14,158 bases of DNA from Paraglaciecola arctica (GCA_003232445.1 QIJM01000040.1:1-14158); one strand, 5' to 3'; positions 7,334 through 14,158 are shown, numbered from the stretch's first letter. Numbers and translations: made by a program. Notes: generated from the letters alone by a model not told the origin.

Positions 7334-7774
7334 AAATACTCTTCCTGTCCTTATATTTCGATTGCACTACAACTCTGTATCTACTTGCTTTGAAAACAGC
7401 ATCAACACACCTTTAGACTTTATATAATAAACGTGAAAAACCAGTCTATTCGGTACAAATAATAACATAAGCGTAAAGCCCCATTATTATCAACAGCGAT
7501 ACAGTTGTATACGGAGGGATTTGTTGGAGTTTTTACACTTCCCGCTGTATCGATTCACACGTCATTTCGATACACAAGTGCTTGAATATAAGAGCAATAT
7601 GGGTGCAAGGCACAACAACTGTAGGATGACGGCCATTCTTGTATTTATCATGGCTGTCTAGTTAACGTCAGAAGAATGCTCCTTGGTAATGACACTAAGA
7701 CATCAAGCAAATAATTAACCCTAAAACCAGTGGATTAATTACCTGCAATAATAACAGTGAATGTTGTCAGGTGA
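7334..7774. other. Gene-poor gap between prepilin and transporter genes
   Basis: No convincing gene lies in these 441 bases. The prepilin ribosome site is at its left end, and an AT-rich stretch (TTTATATAATAAA near 7419-7431) could belong to that gene's promoter. Further right, CGATACAG (7497-7504) and CTGTATCG (7545-7552) are inverted copies with a 40-base loop that holds GGAGGG and two TTG codons. An open frame from the TTG at 7524 to the TAG at 7661 (45 codons) could follow, but I do not call it a gene. The REP-like hairpin at 7628-7658 overlaps its end. Confidence 0.4.
7628..7658. repeat. REP-like hairpin containing a 19-bp repeat, copy 1
   Basis: GACGGCCAT (7628-7636) pairs with ATGGCTGTC (7650-7658), 8 of 9 positions Watson-Crick plus one G-T pair, around a 13-base loop. 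Its right part, TGTATTTATCATGGCTGTC (7640-7658), recurs exactly at 9484-9502 in the same orientation. A 19-base exact match by chance in a window of this size is very unlikely (expected well under 0.01). Confidence 0.6.
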
Positions 7775-9376
7775 TTATTTTGCTGGGAAATAAGTTTCAG
7801 CGCCAGGGCCTACCGGCATATCGAAGACAAATACCCAGACAAAAAACAATAATGTCCAACCAAGCAAGAAAACCATGGAGTAAGGCAACATAGTGGCAAT
7901 AAGCGTACCTATGCCTAGGTCTTTTTTATACTTTACCGCCACCGCCAGTATCAAGCCGAAATAACTCATCATAGGAGTAATCAGATTTGTGACAGAATCG
8001 CCGATACGATAAGCCGCCTGAATCACTTCTGGCGCATAGCCCATAAGCATTAACATAGGAACAAAAATGGGTGCAGTTACCGCCCACTGTGCTGAAGCAC
8101 TGCCCAAAGTTAAATTAATAAGACCACACATTAAAATAAAAAATATAAACAGTTCAGGGCCGGTTAGCCCTAAAGTTTGCAGCAATGTAGCGCCTTTTAC
8201 CGCCATGACAGTACCCAGGTTTGTCCACTTAAAAAAAGCAACAAACTGAGCGGCAAAGAAGACCAAAACGATGTACATACCCATGGTATTCATACTGGCA
8301 GACATAGCATTAATGACGTCACGATCTGTTTTCATGGTACCGGCAACACGGCCGTATACATAACCAGGGATTGCAAAAGTGATAAAGATAAAAGCCACGA
8401 TGCCTTTAAGGAAAGGGGAACCTTTCATTTCACCCGTTTCAGGATGTAATAAAATACCACCAAGCTGAGGGACTACCGTTAAGGCCAATATGCCACAGAC
8501 TAAAGCAAAAGTAATACCTGCAGCTTTTAGAGCTTTTACTTCTTGATCCGTTATTCTTTCTATTTTTTGTTCTGTAAGATCAATAGATGCTTCATTAACA
8601 TCGTATTTTCCTAACCTAGGCTCGACGATTTTTTCGGTGACTACGGCACCTAATATTGCAATTAAAAAGGTACTAACAAACATGAAATAATAGTTAGCTT
8701 CAGGGCCTACTACGTAAGTAGGATCTATCATTTGTGCTGCTGGCGTCGTAATACCGGCAAGTAAAGGGTCTATAGTACCCAATAATAAATTTGCGCTATA
8801 ACCACCTGATACGCCTGCAAAAGCAGCAGCAAGTCCGGCAAGAGGGTGGCGACCTAGTGAGTGAAAAATCATCGCTGCAAGTGGAATTAATACGACATAA
8901 CCTAACTCGGAAGCAGTATTCGACACTATACCGGCAAATACTACGGTCACGGTTACCATACGCGGAGACGCGTCTATTACCAGTGCACGCATAGCGGTTG
9001 ACAATAAACCCGAACGCTCCGCAACAGATACACCTAATAAGGCGACTAATACAGTGCCTAAGGGAGCAAAGCCCGTAAAATTAGTGACTAAATTGGCGAC
9101 AATACGTTGTAAACCTTCGGCGTTAACTAAAGAAACCACTTTAATAATGCCATCAGCTTCTCTGCCAGAGGCGCCAATAGGGCGAGGGTCGACGACACTC
9201 AGTCCAAAAAAACCAGCAATACCACTGATAATAATAATAGCCAAACAAAAGCAAGCAAATAAAGTGATTGGGTGGGGTAATAGGTTACCTAGCCACTCCA
9301 CTCCGGCCAAAAATCGATTGAACAAGCCTGATTTTTCAGGCTCCTTAGAATTTTTAGAAAGATTTTCAGTTGGCAT
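7775..9376 (-). CDS. AbgT-family transporter
   Basis: This 533-residue inner-membrane carrier belongs to the AbgT (p-aminobenzoyl-glutamate transporter/MtrF) family. E. coli AbgT imports aminobenzoyl-glutamate, while other members are reported to export sulfonamides. The sequence has a cytoplasmic start, then many hydrophobic spans from about residue 35 to 520, and a charged loop at 249-285. Family landmarks include SNTASELGYVVLIPL (152-166), GGYSANLLLGTIDPLLAGIT (191-210), GSASAQWAVTAPIFVPM (425-441) and RIGDSVTNLITPMMSYFG (457-474), the paired re-entrant hairpin regions. The start at 9376 has AGGG five bases upstream. The M13 peptidase gene upstream ends in a terminator, so the carrier should have its own promoter in 9377-9575. 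The substrate cannot be fixed from sequence; peptides or folate catabolites are possibilities. No abgAB hydrolase gene is adjacent. Confidence 0.92.
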   Translation of the reverse strand: MPTENLSKNSKEPEKSGLFNRFLAGVEWLGNLLPHPITLFACFCLAIIIISGIAGFFGLSVVDPRPIGASGREADGIIKVVSLVNAEGLQRIVANLVTNFTGFAPLGTVLVALLGVSVAERSGLLSTAMRALVIDASPRMVTVTVVFAGIVSNTASELGYVVLIPLAAMIFHSLGRHPLAGLAAAFAGVSGGYSANLLLGTIDPLLAGITTPAAQMIDPTYVVGPEANYYFMFVSTFLIAILGAVVTEKIVEPRLGKYDVNEASIDLTEQKIERITDQEVKALKAAGITFALVCGILALTVVPQLGGILLHPETGEMKGSPFLKGIVAFIFITFAIPGYVYGRVAGTMKTDRDVINAMSASMNTMGMYIVLVFFAAQFVAFFKWTNLGTVMAVKGATLLQTLGLTGPELFIFFILMCGLINLTLGSASAQWAVTAPIFVPMLMLMGYAPEVIQAAYRIGDSVTNLITPMMSYFGLILAVAVKYKKDLGIGTLIATMLPYSMVFLLGWTLLFFVWVFVFDMPVGPGAETYFPAK

Positions 9377-9483
9377 GTAATCCCTAGCACGTTCGGTTTC
9401 ATCAAAAATTGACGGAGTATAACTAGATAAAAGTAATTAATCTGTATCTTTTGGTAAACATCAGTAGAGCTGGCATAGGCAAC

Positions 9484-9502
9484 TGTATTTATCATGGCTG
9501 TC
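9484..9502. repeat. 19-bp repeat, copy 2
   Basis: TGTATTTATCATGGCTGTC is identical to 7640-7658 and in the same orientation, so the two copies bracket the transporter gene. Unlike copy 1 it lacks the left arm (GACGGCCAT) and therefore does not form the hairpin. It lies about 110 bp upstream of the transporter start, in the likely promoter region. Confidence 0.55.
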
Positions 9503-9575
9503 CATTACCTGAATGGGCACTGACAAAACTTTAGATTTAATACCTGATTAACCCGTCTAAAGCTTAAAAACAAAC

Positions 9576-9596
9576 AAGGGCGCATAAAGCGCCCTT
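9576..9596 (-). terminator. Intrinsic terminator of the M13 peptidase gene
   Basis: A perfect 8-bp GC-rich stem AAGGGCGC/GCGCCCTT with a 5-base loop lies 21 bases after the peptidase stop. On the minus strand it is followed by a T-rich tract (GTTTGTTTTTAAG). It also has T residues on the plus side but no plus-strand gene to serve. It separates the peptidase from the transporter transcript. Confidence 0.85.
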
Positions 9597-9617
9597 TTTA
9601 TTGAAGTTAACTTATCG

Positions 9618-11702
9618 TTACCAAATACGTACGCGCTCTTCAGGCGCTAAGTAAAGCGCGTCCTCAGGCTGTACGTTAAAGGCTGCATACCAAGCATCGT
9701 GATTACGCGGTGCCAAAGCACGGTAACGACCTGGTGCATGAGTACCACTTTTTAATTGCGTTAACATACTCTGCTCAGTGCGTTTTTCACGCCATACCTG
9801 CGCCCAAGCTAAGAAGAAACGTTGGTCGCCTGTCACACCATCAATCACAGGCGCTTCTTTGCCATTCAGGCTGAGTTTGTAAGCATGGTAGGCCATGGCT
9901 AAGCCGCCTACATCACCAATATTTTCACCTAGGCTATTGCGGCCGTTGACAAAGTTACCTTCGATTGGCTCATAAGCACTGTATTGTGCGGCTAGTGCAT
10001 CTGCTTTGGTTTCAAATGCGGCTCTGTCTTGATCAGTCCACCAGTTTTGTTGAATACCATTGGCATCAGACTTAGAGCCTTGATCATCAAAACCATGACC
10101 TATTTCATGACCAATTACCGCGCCTATAGCACCGTAGTTAACGGCAGGATCGGCGTTAGGATCAAAGAATGGCGGTTGTAATATTGCTGCGGGGAAGACT
10201 ATTTCGTTAAACGAACTATTGTAATAAGCATTCACTCGTTGTGGTGCCATTCCCCAGCGGGTGCGATCGGTTTTTTCTAACTCTTTGCTGGCACTGTCTG
10301 CACGGAAAAATTCACGCATACGCACCACGTTTCCTAGCAGGTCGTCTGGTTTTATGTCTAAACCATCAAAGCTCTGCCATTTATCTGGGTAACCAATTTT
10401 GGGTACAAAAGAAGCAAGCTTAGCTTGGGCATTAACCTTAGTTTCTGTGCCCATCCAATCTAAACCTTCAATACGTTCTCCAAGCGCTTTACGTAAATTT
10501 TTAACTAAATCAGCCATTTGCGCTTTTGAACTAGAAGGAAAGTGCTTTTTAACATAGTTTTTACCTATGGCAAAACCAAGTGACTGAGTACCAGACATAG
10601 CAGAAATAGCTCGTTTCCAACGTGGACGAGGCTCTTGCTGACCATTTAAGGTCTTGCTATAAAATTCGAAGTTAGCAGTGAAAATATCATCAGACAAAAG
10701 CGCCGCATGATTCGAGATAGTATGGTAAGTCATATAGTCTTTCCATATTTCAAGTGGCTGCTCTTTTATGACTTTTATCACATCCTTTACAGGCTGTGGT
10801 TGCGAAATATTTAGGTGCGGTATTTTATAACCCGTTTCGGCTAAGTATGTGTCCCATTCAAAACGTGGATAAGTATCAGTTAAAGTCTCACGCGGCAATT
10901 GGTTAAGTGTAAGGTCGCGATTACGACGTTTTTCACGAGGCCATTGTACTTCAGCTATCTTCGTCTCTAGTTCGAGTATCTGCTGAGCCTTTTCAGCGGC
11001 ACCTTCCACCTTGGCGAAATTCAACATTTCAGTGATATGCGCCACATAAGCATGACGAATTTTCACAAAACGCTCTGAGTCTTCAAGGTAATAAGAACGA
11101 TCAGGCAAACCTAACCCACTCACCCCAATTGACATTTGATACTGATCGGGATCTAAACGGTTAAACCACATACCACCGCTAATAGGACTAATTGAACCGT
11201 CTAACCAAGCACTACCAAATGCCGCAGTGAGACTTGATTTACTATCGATATGACTAATTTTATCTAGTATGGGAGTGATAGGTGAAATACCTTTAGCATT
11301 CGCAGAATCAATGTCCATATAGGAAGCATAAAAATCTGCTACCATTTGCTGCTCTGGATCCAAATCCGTGCCTTGGCTTATTTCTTCTACCAATTCTTTT
11401 ATTTGTATTTCACTGCGCTCAGCTAATTTATCAAACGCGCCATAACGGGTTTTATCGCTTGGCATTTCGAAGTTTTTATACCAAGTCCCACCCGCATAAT
11501 TAAAAAAATCATCACCCGGCTTAACGGATTCATCTCTGGCATCAAGCTCAACACCGAAGCTACCCAATTCTGCCGAGCCTTTCGCCATATCTATTGTGGC
11601 CGTTTTTTCAGCCATATTAGTTTGTTCTTGTTCAGCCTGCTTACTACATGCGCCCAGTAAAAATACTGACGCAATAGCGGCACTGATTATTGTTTTTTTC
11701 AT
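9618..11702 (-). CDS. M13 (neprilysin/PepO-like) zinc metallopeptidase, lipoprotein
   Basis: This zinc endopeptidase of 694 residues cleaves oligopeptides outside the cytoplasm. The lipoprotein signal is MKKTIISAAIASVFLLGAC with lipidated C19; Ser at +2 predicts outer-membrane sorting. The large N-terminal M13 domain spans about residues 55-440. The catalytic domain follows, with NAYYN (491-495, substrate backbone binding), HEIGH (532-536, zinc ligands H532 and H536, catalytic E533), third zinc ligand E593 in GENIGDVGG, and the APGRYR motif (656-661). The C-terminus ends VRIW, as family members end in xxxW, but without the eukaryotic cysteine. The length matches bacterial M13 enzymes. A GGA lies eight bases before the ATG at 11702. 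It is divergent from the decarboxylase-like gene. PepO is the nearest familiar name, but orthology is not established. Confidence 0.96.
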   Translation of the reverse strand: MKKTIISAAIASVFLLGACSKQAEQEQTNMAEKTATIDMAKGSAELGSFGVELDARDESVKPGDDFFNYAGGTWYKNFEMPSDKTRYGAFDKLAERSEIQIKELVEEISQGTDLDPEQQMVADFYASYMDIDSANAKGISPITPILDKISHIDSKSSLTAAFGSAWLDGSISPISGGMWFNRLDPDQYQMSIGVSGLGLPDRSYYLEDSERFVKIRHAYVAHITEMLNFAKVEGAAEKAQQILELETKIAEVQWPREKRRNRDLTLNQLPRETLTDTYPRFEWDTYLAETGYKIPHLNISQPQPVKDVIKVIKEQPLEIWKDYMTYHTISNHAALLSDDIFTANFEFYSKTLNGQQEPRPRWKRAISAMSGTQSLGFAIGKNYVKKHFPSSSKAQMADLVKNLRKALGERIEGLDWMGTETKVNAQAKLASFVPKIGYPDKWQSFDGLDIKPDDLLGNVVRMREFFRADSASKELEKTDRTRWGMAPQRVNAYYNSSFNEIVFPAAILQPPFFDPNADPAVNYGAIGAVIGHEIGHGFDDQGSKSDANGIQQNWWTDQDRAAFETKADALAAQYSAYEPIEGNFVNGRNSLGENIGDVGGLAMAYHAYKLSLNGKEAPVIDGVTGDQRFFLAWAQVWREKRTEQSMLTQLKSGTHAPGRYRALAPRNHDAWYAAFNVQPEDALYLAPEERVRIW

Positions 11703-11834
11703 TATTGTTCCAACCGTCGTTAAGTGATTTATTACATATTACTAGAGTTAGAACGTTAATAACCTATATTCGGCTCATTGGAAAGGTAAATAAGCCCTAT
11801 CGCAACTCTGTTTATGTAAAGGTATTTGTCCATG

Positions 11835-11863
11835 TTGTTTGTTACCTTATTGAACTGTATACC
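11835..11863 (+). promoter_or_regulatory. Candidate promoter of the decarboxylase-like gene
   Basis: TTGTTT (11835-11840) and TATACC (11858-11863) are spaced by 17 bases, about 75 bases upstream of the chosen start. The match is moderate. The 236-bp divergent region 11703-11938 otherwise shows no operator I recognise. Confidence 0.28.
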
Positions 11864-11938
11864 TCGAACCATAACGATCTGTGTATGTCATTACGAGCCA
11901 AGAGACATAATAATATGTGCTTAATGAAAGGAGCTAAA

Positions 11939-13333
11939 ATGACCAAGCTACAAGATCAGTTGTTTGCACAACAAAGAAGTAAGGCACTACTTAAACAAGC
12001 TCAGAAAGCGGCGTTTGACTATATAGATAAACAGTCAAAACAGCGGGTATTTCCCAATAAGGAAAACCTTAAAAAACTCACAATATTTGATGAAACCTTA
12101 CCCGAAACGACTAGCGACCCAGCTTCATTACTGGATATTCTAGATACTGTAGGTTCAGTCAATACAGTAGCCCAAACGGGTGGCCGTTATTTTGGATTTG
12201 TGAACGGTAATACCCTACCCGTTACTTTGGCAACTAAATGGTTGACAGACGTATGGGATCAAAATGCAGCATTATATGTGATGTCACCTATTGCATCTAA
12301 GTTAGAGTGTGTTTGTCAAAATTGGCTTAATCAATTATTCGACTTACCTGAACACACTGTTGCAGGGTTTGTCAGTGGCACATCAATTGCGACCTTATCA
12401 GCGCTCGCCGCAGCACGGTTTCATCAGCTGCAAAAGTTAGGTTGGGATGTTAATCAACAAGGGTTGTTTGGCGCCCCAAAAATTCGCTTAATACTAGGGA
12501 AACAAACTCACGGCACAGTGGCCAAAGCCATCAGTTTATTAGGCTTTGGACAATCATCTATTGAATGGGTGGACTGTGATAAACAAGGTCGAATGGTAGT
12601 CGAAAAGCTACCCCGTTTAGATCAGAGTTGTATTTTGGTGTTACAAGCAGGTAACGTGAATTCAGGTGCATTCGATGATTTCAGTCCGGTTTGCCAGTTA
12701 GCAAACCAAGCTCAGGCTTGGGTGCATATAGATGGCGCATTTGGGTTGTGGGCTAAAGCATCCACTTTATTTGATGAGCAAACCAAAGGTCTTCAACTCG
12801 CTGATTCATGGTCGGTAGATGCACACAAAACACTTAACACTCCTTATGATTGTGGCATTGTATTATGTAAAAATGCCGAAGCTTTAACGAGTGCCCTGCA
12901 CCAACAAGGCAGTTATATTCAGTTCAGCGAACAGCGCGATGGTTTGTTGTATACCCCTGAAATGTCAAAACGTGCCAGAGCCATCGAACTTTGGGCGGCA
13001 ATGAAATACTTAGGGCGTGCTGGCATAGCCGAGTTAGTTGAACAACTACATGGTCACGCACAGTTGTTTGCTCGTTTATTAACTGACAACGGCTTCACAG
13101 TATTAAATGAAGTCGTCTTTAATCAAGTGATCCTTAGCTGCGAAACCGAGCAACTGACCCAAGATACCTTAGTTTTAGTGCAGCAATCTGGAGAATGTTG
13201 GTGTGGCGGTTCGACATGGCATAAGAAAAGTGTCATACGTATCAGCCTGTGTTCTTGGGCAACAACCGAACAAGATATAAGGCGTTCAGTAGACATATTT
13301 ATACAAGCACGAAGTCAAGCATTGAAAACATAA
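11939..13333 (+). CDS. Group II PLP-dependent decarboxylase-like enzyme
   Basis: A 464-residue fold type I PLP enzyme of the glutamate/aromatic amino acid decarboxylase group. H191 in KQTHGTVAKA should stack on PLP. D265 in HIDGAFG binds the pyridine nitrogen, and K297 in SVDAHKTLNTPYDCG forms the Schiff base. Y326 in QQGSYIQF is a candidate for the mobile-loop tyrosine. The C-terminal domain contains WCGGSTWHKKSVIRISLCSWATTEQD. I chose ATG 11939 (MTKLQDQLF) because AAAGGAG lies just upstream. The longer open frame back to 11690 would overlap the divergent peptidase start, and its added 83 residues look non-coding. The substrate cannot be told from sequence, and no transporter or amine pathway gene is adjacent. 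This is shorter than the GAD-like aspartate decarboxylase PanP as I remember it, and I do not think it is that enzyme. Confidence 0.9.
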   Translation: MTKLQDQLFAQQRSKALLKQAQKAAFDYIDKQSKQRVFPNKENLKKLTIFDETLPETTSDPASLLDILDTVGSVNTVAQTGGRYFGFVNGNTLPVTLATKWLTDVWDQNAALYVMSPIASKLECVCQNWLNQLFDLPEHTVAGFVSGTSIATLSALAAARFHQLQKLGWDVNQQGLFGAPKIRLILGKQTHGTVAKAISLLGFGQSSIEWVDCDKQGRMVVEKLPRLDQSCILVLQAGNVNSGAFDDFSPVCQLANQAQAWVHIDGAFGLWAKASTLFDEQTKGLQLADSWSVDAHKTLNTPYDCGIVLCKNAEALTSALHQQGSYIQFSEQRDGLLYTPEMSKRARAIELWAAMKYLGRAGIAELVEQLHGHAQLFARLLTDNGFTVLNEVVFNQVILSCETEQLTQDTLVLVQQSGECWCGGSTWHKKSVIRISLCSWATTEQDIRRSVDIFIQARSQALKT

Positions 13334-13382
13334 ATAACGCGAGGTCGGGTTAACTATCTAATGTTGCTGTATCTTGCGCTGA

Positions 13383-13412
13383 ATTGATGTTTAATATCAA
13401 TCCATCCTAACA
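13383..13412 (+). repeat. Dispersed intergenic repeat, copy B, with small hairpin
   Basis: ATATCAATCCATCCTAACA (13394-13412) matches copy A at 4582-4600 in 18 of 19 positions. Here it forms the right arm of a weak hairpin, ATTGAT (13383-13388) with ATCAAT (13396-13401). It lies 50-80 bases after the decarboxylase stop and ends five bases before the first ATG of the next gene. No T-run follows, so it is not a standard terminator. Confidence 0.5.
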
Positions 13413-13417
13413 ATTAG

Positions 13418-13978
13418 ATGCAGAGTGAAACAATCGAAACTAAGACCATAATGTCGAAGCCACACACTATGCGGTGCCATGAGTGTCACTACCAAGTTAA
13501 GTTGCCTTCATTGACCCATAAACAGGCGGCTGTGTGTCCGAGATGTGGTTTGCAGCTGACTGTTTATCATCACAATGCATTGCAACGTATTATTGCTTTG
13601 GCGACCACCTCACTTATATTTTTGCTCGCATCCCTGCCGTTTGAATTTCTGTCGTTCAGTGCCAGTGGTCAGTATCAGTCTATTGATATTCTTGGTGGCT
13701 TATGGGTTTTAGTTGAAAAGAATTATGGGCTGCTTGCATTAGTACAAGCGATTGCAGTGCTAATACTTCCCGCTTTTGTGTTGATCAGTTTATTATATTT
13801 GCTGATACCGCTGAGCCTAGGTTTGCGTCCCAAAAAAGCGGAATGGGTGTTAAAAACATTATTTAAGTCAGAGTTAAAGCAGGACGGATATGCTCATGCG
13901 GTTGAACAACTGAGGACGTTAGTTGCCAGTTTAGCCAAACAAATTGAACAGGATATTGCGGCTTTGCCGAATAATTAA
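13418..13978 (+). CDS. pqiA: PqiA N-terminal half fused in frame to a PqiC-like C-terminus (probable deletion scar)
   Basis: In PqiABC, PqiA is a polytopic inner-membrane protein, PqiB an MCE protein bridging the envelope, and PqiC an outer-membrane lipoprotein, together implicated in lipid transport. Residues 19-149 match the start of PqiA: CHEC (20-23) and CPRC (40-43) are the paired metal-binding cysteines, and membrane spans lie at about 57-80 and 104-134. Full PqiA has more spans and about 400 residues. Here the sequence changes at about residue 149 (near base 13862) to FKSELKQDGYAHAVEQL...IEQDIAALPNN. This resembles the C-terminus of E. coli PqiC/YmbA as I recall it (QDGYDEMVKVL...AQEIKRLP). 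All of pqiB and most of pqiC are absent, so an internal deletion in frame is the simplest reading. Function is probably lost or altered. The start is uncertain: ATG 13451 is an alternative, and neither has a clear ribosome site. Confidence 0.7.
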   Translation: MQSETIETKTIMSKPHTMRCHECHYQVKLPSLTHKQAAVCPRCGLQLTVYHHNALQRIIALATTSLIFLLASLPFEFLSFSASGQYQSIDILGGLWVLVEKNYGLLALVQAIAVLILPAFVLISLLYLLIPLSLGLRPKKAEWVLKTLFKSELKQDGYAHAVEQLRTLVASLAKQIEQDIAALPNN

Positions 13979-13987
13979 CTGCTATTT

Positions 13988-14068
13988 ATGGATTTTAAGA
14001 GGCTTGTTCATAATTATTTAAATACTGGCGTGGTGCTAATGATAGCTAGCCTACTATTTTTTAGTTGA
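13988..14068 (+). CDS. Possible 26-residue signal-peptide-like micro-ORF
   Basis: ATG 13988 opens 26 codons to the TGA at 14066. The peptide has a basic start (MDFKR) and a hydrophobic end (VVLMIASLLFFS), as in a lipoprotein signal sequence. The TGA stop stands exactly where the lipobox cysteine (TGC/TGT) would be expected after LFFS. It starts nine bases after the stop of the PqiA/PqiC fusion. There is no clear Shine-Dalgarno. It may be a broken lipoprotein start, a small membrane peptide, or chance. Confidence 0.18.
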   Translation: MDFKRLVHNYLNTGVVLMIASLLFFS

Positions 14069-14092
14069 CACTTAAGGTAAAACACTAAACTC

Positions 14093-14158
14093 ATGCGTCC
14101 CAATCGTTTTCCCATTAATGATGATACGCCAATAAACTGGCGTATATTTTCCCAACTA
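14093..14158 (+). CDS. N-terminus of a probable ABC exporter (Atm1/MsbA-like), runs off the right edge
   Basis: The frame opens at ATG 14093 (an in-frame TAA lies 12 bases upstream) and is still open at the window end, giving 22 residues beginning MRPNRFPINDDTPINWRIF. A short polar arm with the pattern NWRxFxxL just before the first membrane span is how I recall several proteobacterial Atm1-type ABC transporter ATP-binding/permease proteins beginning. With only 22 residues this is a resemblance, not proof. There is no strong ribosome site; an AAGG lies 15 bases upstream, which is too far to be convincing. The gene is on the same strand as the PqiA/PqiC fusion, 114 bases downstream of it. Confidence 0.45.
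   Translation, partial: MRPNRFPINDDTPINWRIFSQL

Noticed and set aside
8067..9380. Several plus-strand frames within the transporter gene (8067-8249, 8177-8449, 8791-8994, 9054-9380)
   Set aside because: All are antisense shadows of a well-supported transporter frame and lack family features.
9289..9495. Minus-strand frame starting upstream of the transporter gene
   Set aside because: Out of frame with the transporter, no ribosome site, runs through the repeat and promoter region.
11690..11938. Upstream 83-codon extension of the decarboxylase frame
   Set aside because: It would overlap the start of the divergent peptidase gene, its residues look like translated intergenic DNA, and AAAGGAG just before 11939 gives a clear start there.
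14065..14091. Perfect -35 hexamer TTGACA with TAAACT 15 bases later
   Set aside because: Transcription would begin at or after the ATG at 14093, leaving no leader; the spacing is also short. Probably coincidence.
14124..14145. Strong hairpin ATACGCCA/TGGCGTAT followed by ATTTT, terminator-like
   Set aside because: It lies inside the opening codons of the probable ABC exporter gene; the TTTT is part of codons. Chance or mRNA structure is more likely than termination.
14072..14155. Minus-strand 27-codon frame at the right edge with protein-like composition
   Set aside because: It is closed by an in-frame TAG at 14156-14158 with only TTG as start, and it is antisense to the better plus-strand frame.

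Overview
The window looks like chromosomal DNA of a marine gammaproteobacterium of the Alteromonadales (Glaciecola/Paraglaciecola/Alteromonas-like). This is judged from moderate AT-richness, the style of the proteins (AsnRS ending RTPGNASY, a DecR-type Lrp regulator, lipoprotein GGT and M13 peptidase, an AbgT-family carrier) and short dispersed intergenic repeats. It is an inference, not a search result. No tRNA, rRNA, CRISPR array, transposase or phage gene was seen.

Left part (1-4536): the N-terminal part of an exported TPR protein runs off the left edge. Next comes a cysteine/glutathione-flavoured block. A lipoprotein gamma-glutamyltransferase (minus strand) lies downstream of a DecR-type cysteine-responsive regulator (minus strand). 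The regulator is divergent from a CysK-family PLP enzyme (plus strand). The 137-bp divergent region carries two AT-rich palindromes that match the Lrp-type operator, 41 bp apart.

Middle (4537-9600): a small three-helix membrane protein of unknown role is followed by asnS with a clear intrinsic terminator. Then come an orphan type IV prepilin-like (pseudopilin) gene, a 440-bp gene-poor gap containing a hairpin repeat, and an AbgT-family transporter. A perfect 19-bp sequence occurs on both sides of the transporter gene.

Right part (9600-14158): an M13 (neprilysin/PepO-like) lipoprotein metallopeptidase with its own terminator is divergent from a group II PLP-dependent decarboxylase-like gene. 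The decarboxylase start is best placed at 11939, well inside the longest open frame. Then comes a 186-codon gene that begins as PqiA (two CxxC pairs, two membrane segments) but ends like the C-terminus of the lipoprotein PqiC. It looks like an in-frame scar of a collapsed pqiABC operon and is the most unusual object here. The last 66 bases open a gene whose N-terminus resembles Atm1/MsbA-like ABC exporters.

How the genes may work together: GGT (glutathione breakdown), DecR (cysteine sensing) and the CysK-like enzyme plausibly form a cysteine homeostasis set. The secreted peptidase and the AbgT carrier sit next to each other but are separated by a terminator. The rest are independent housekeeping or accessory genes.
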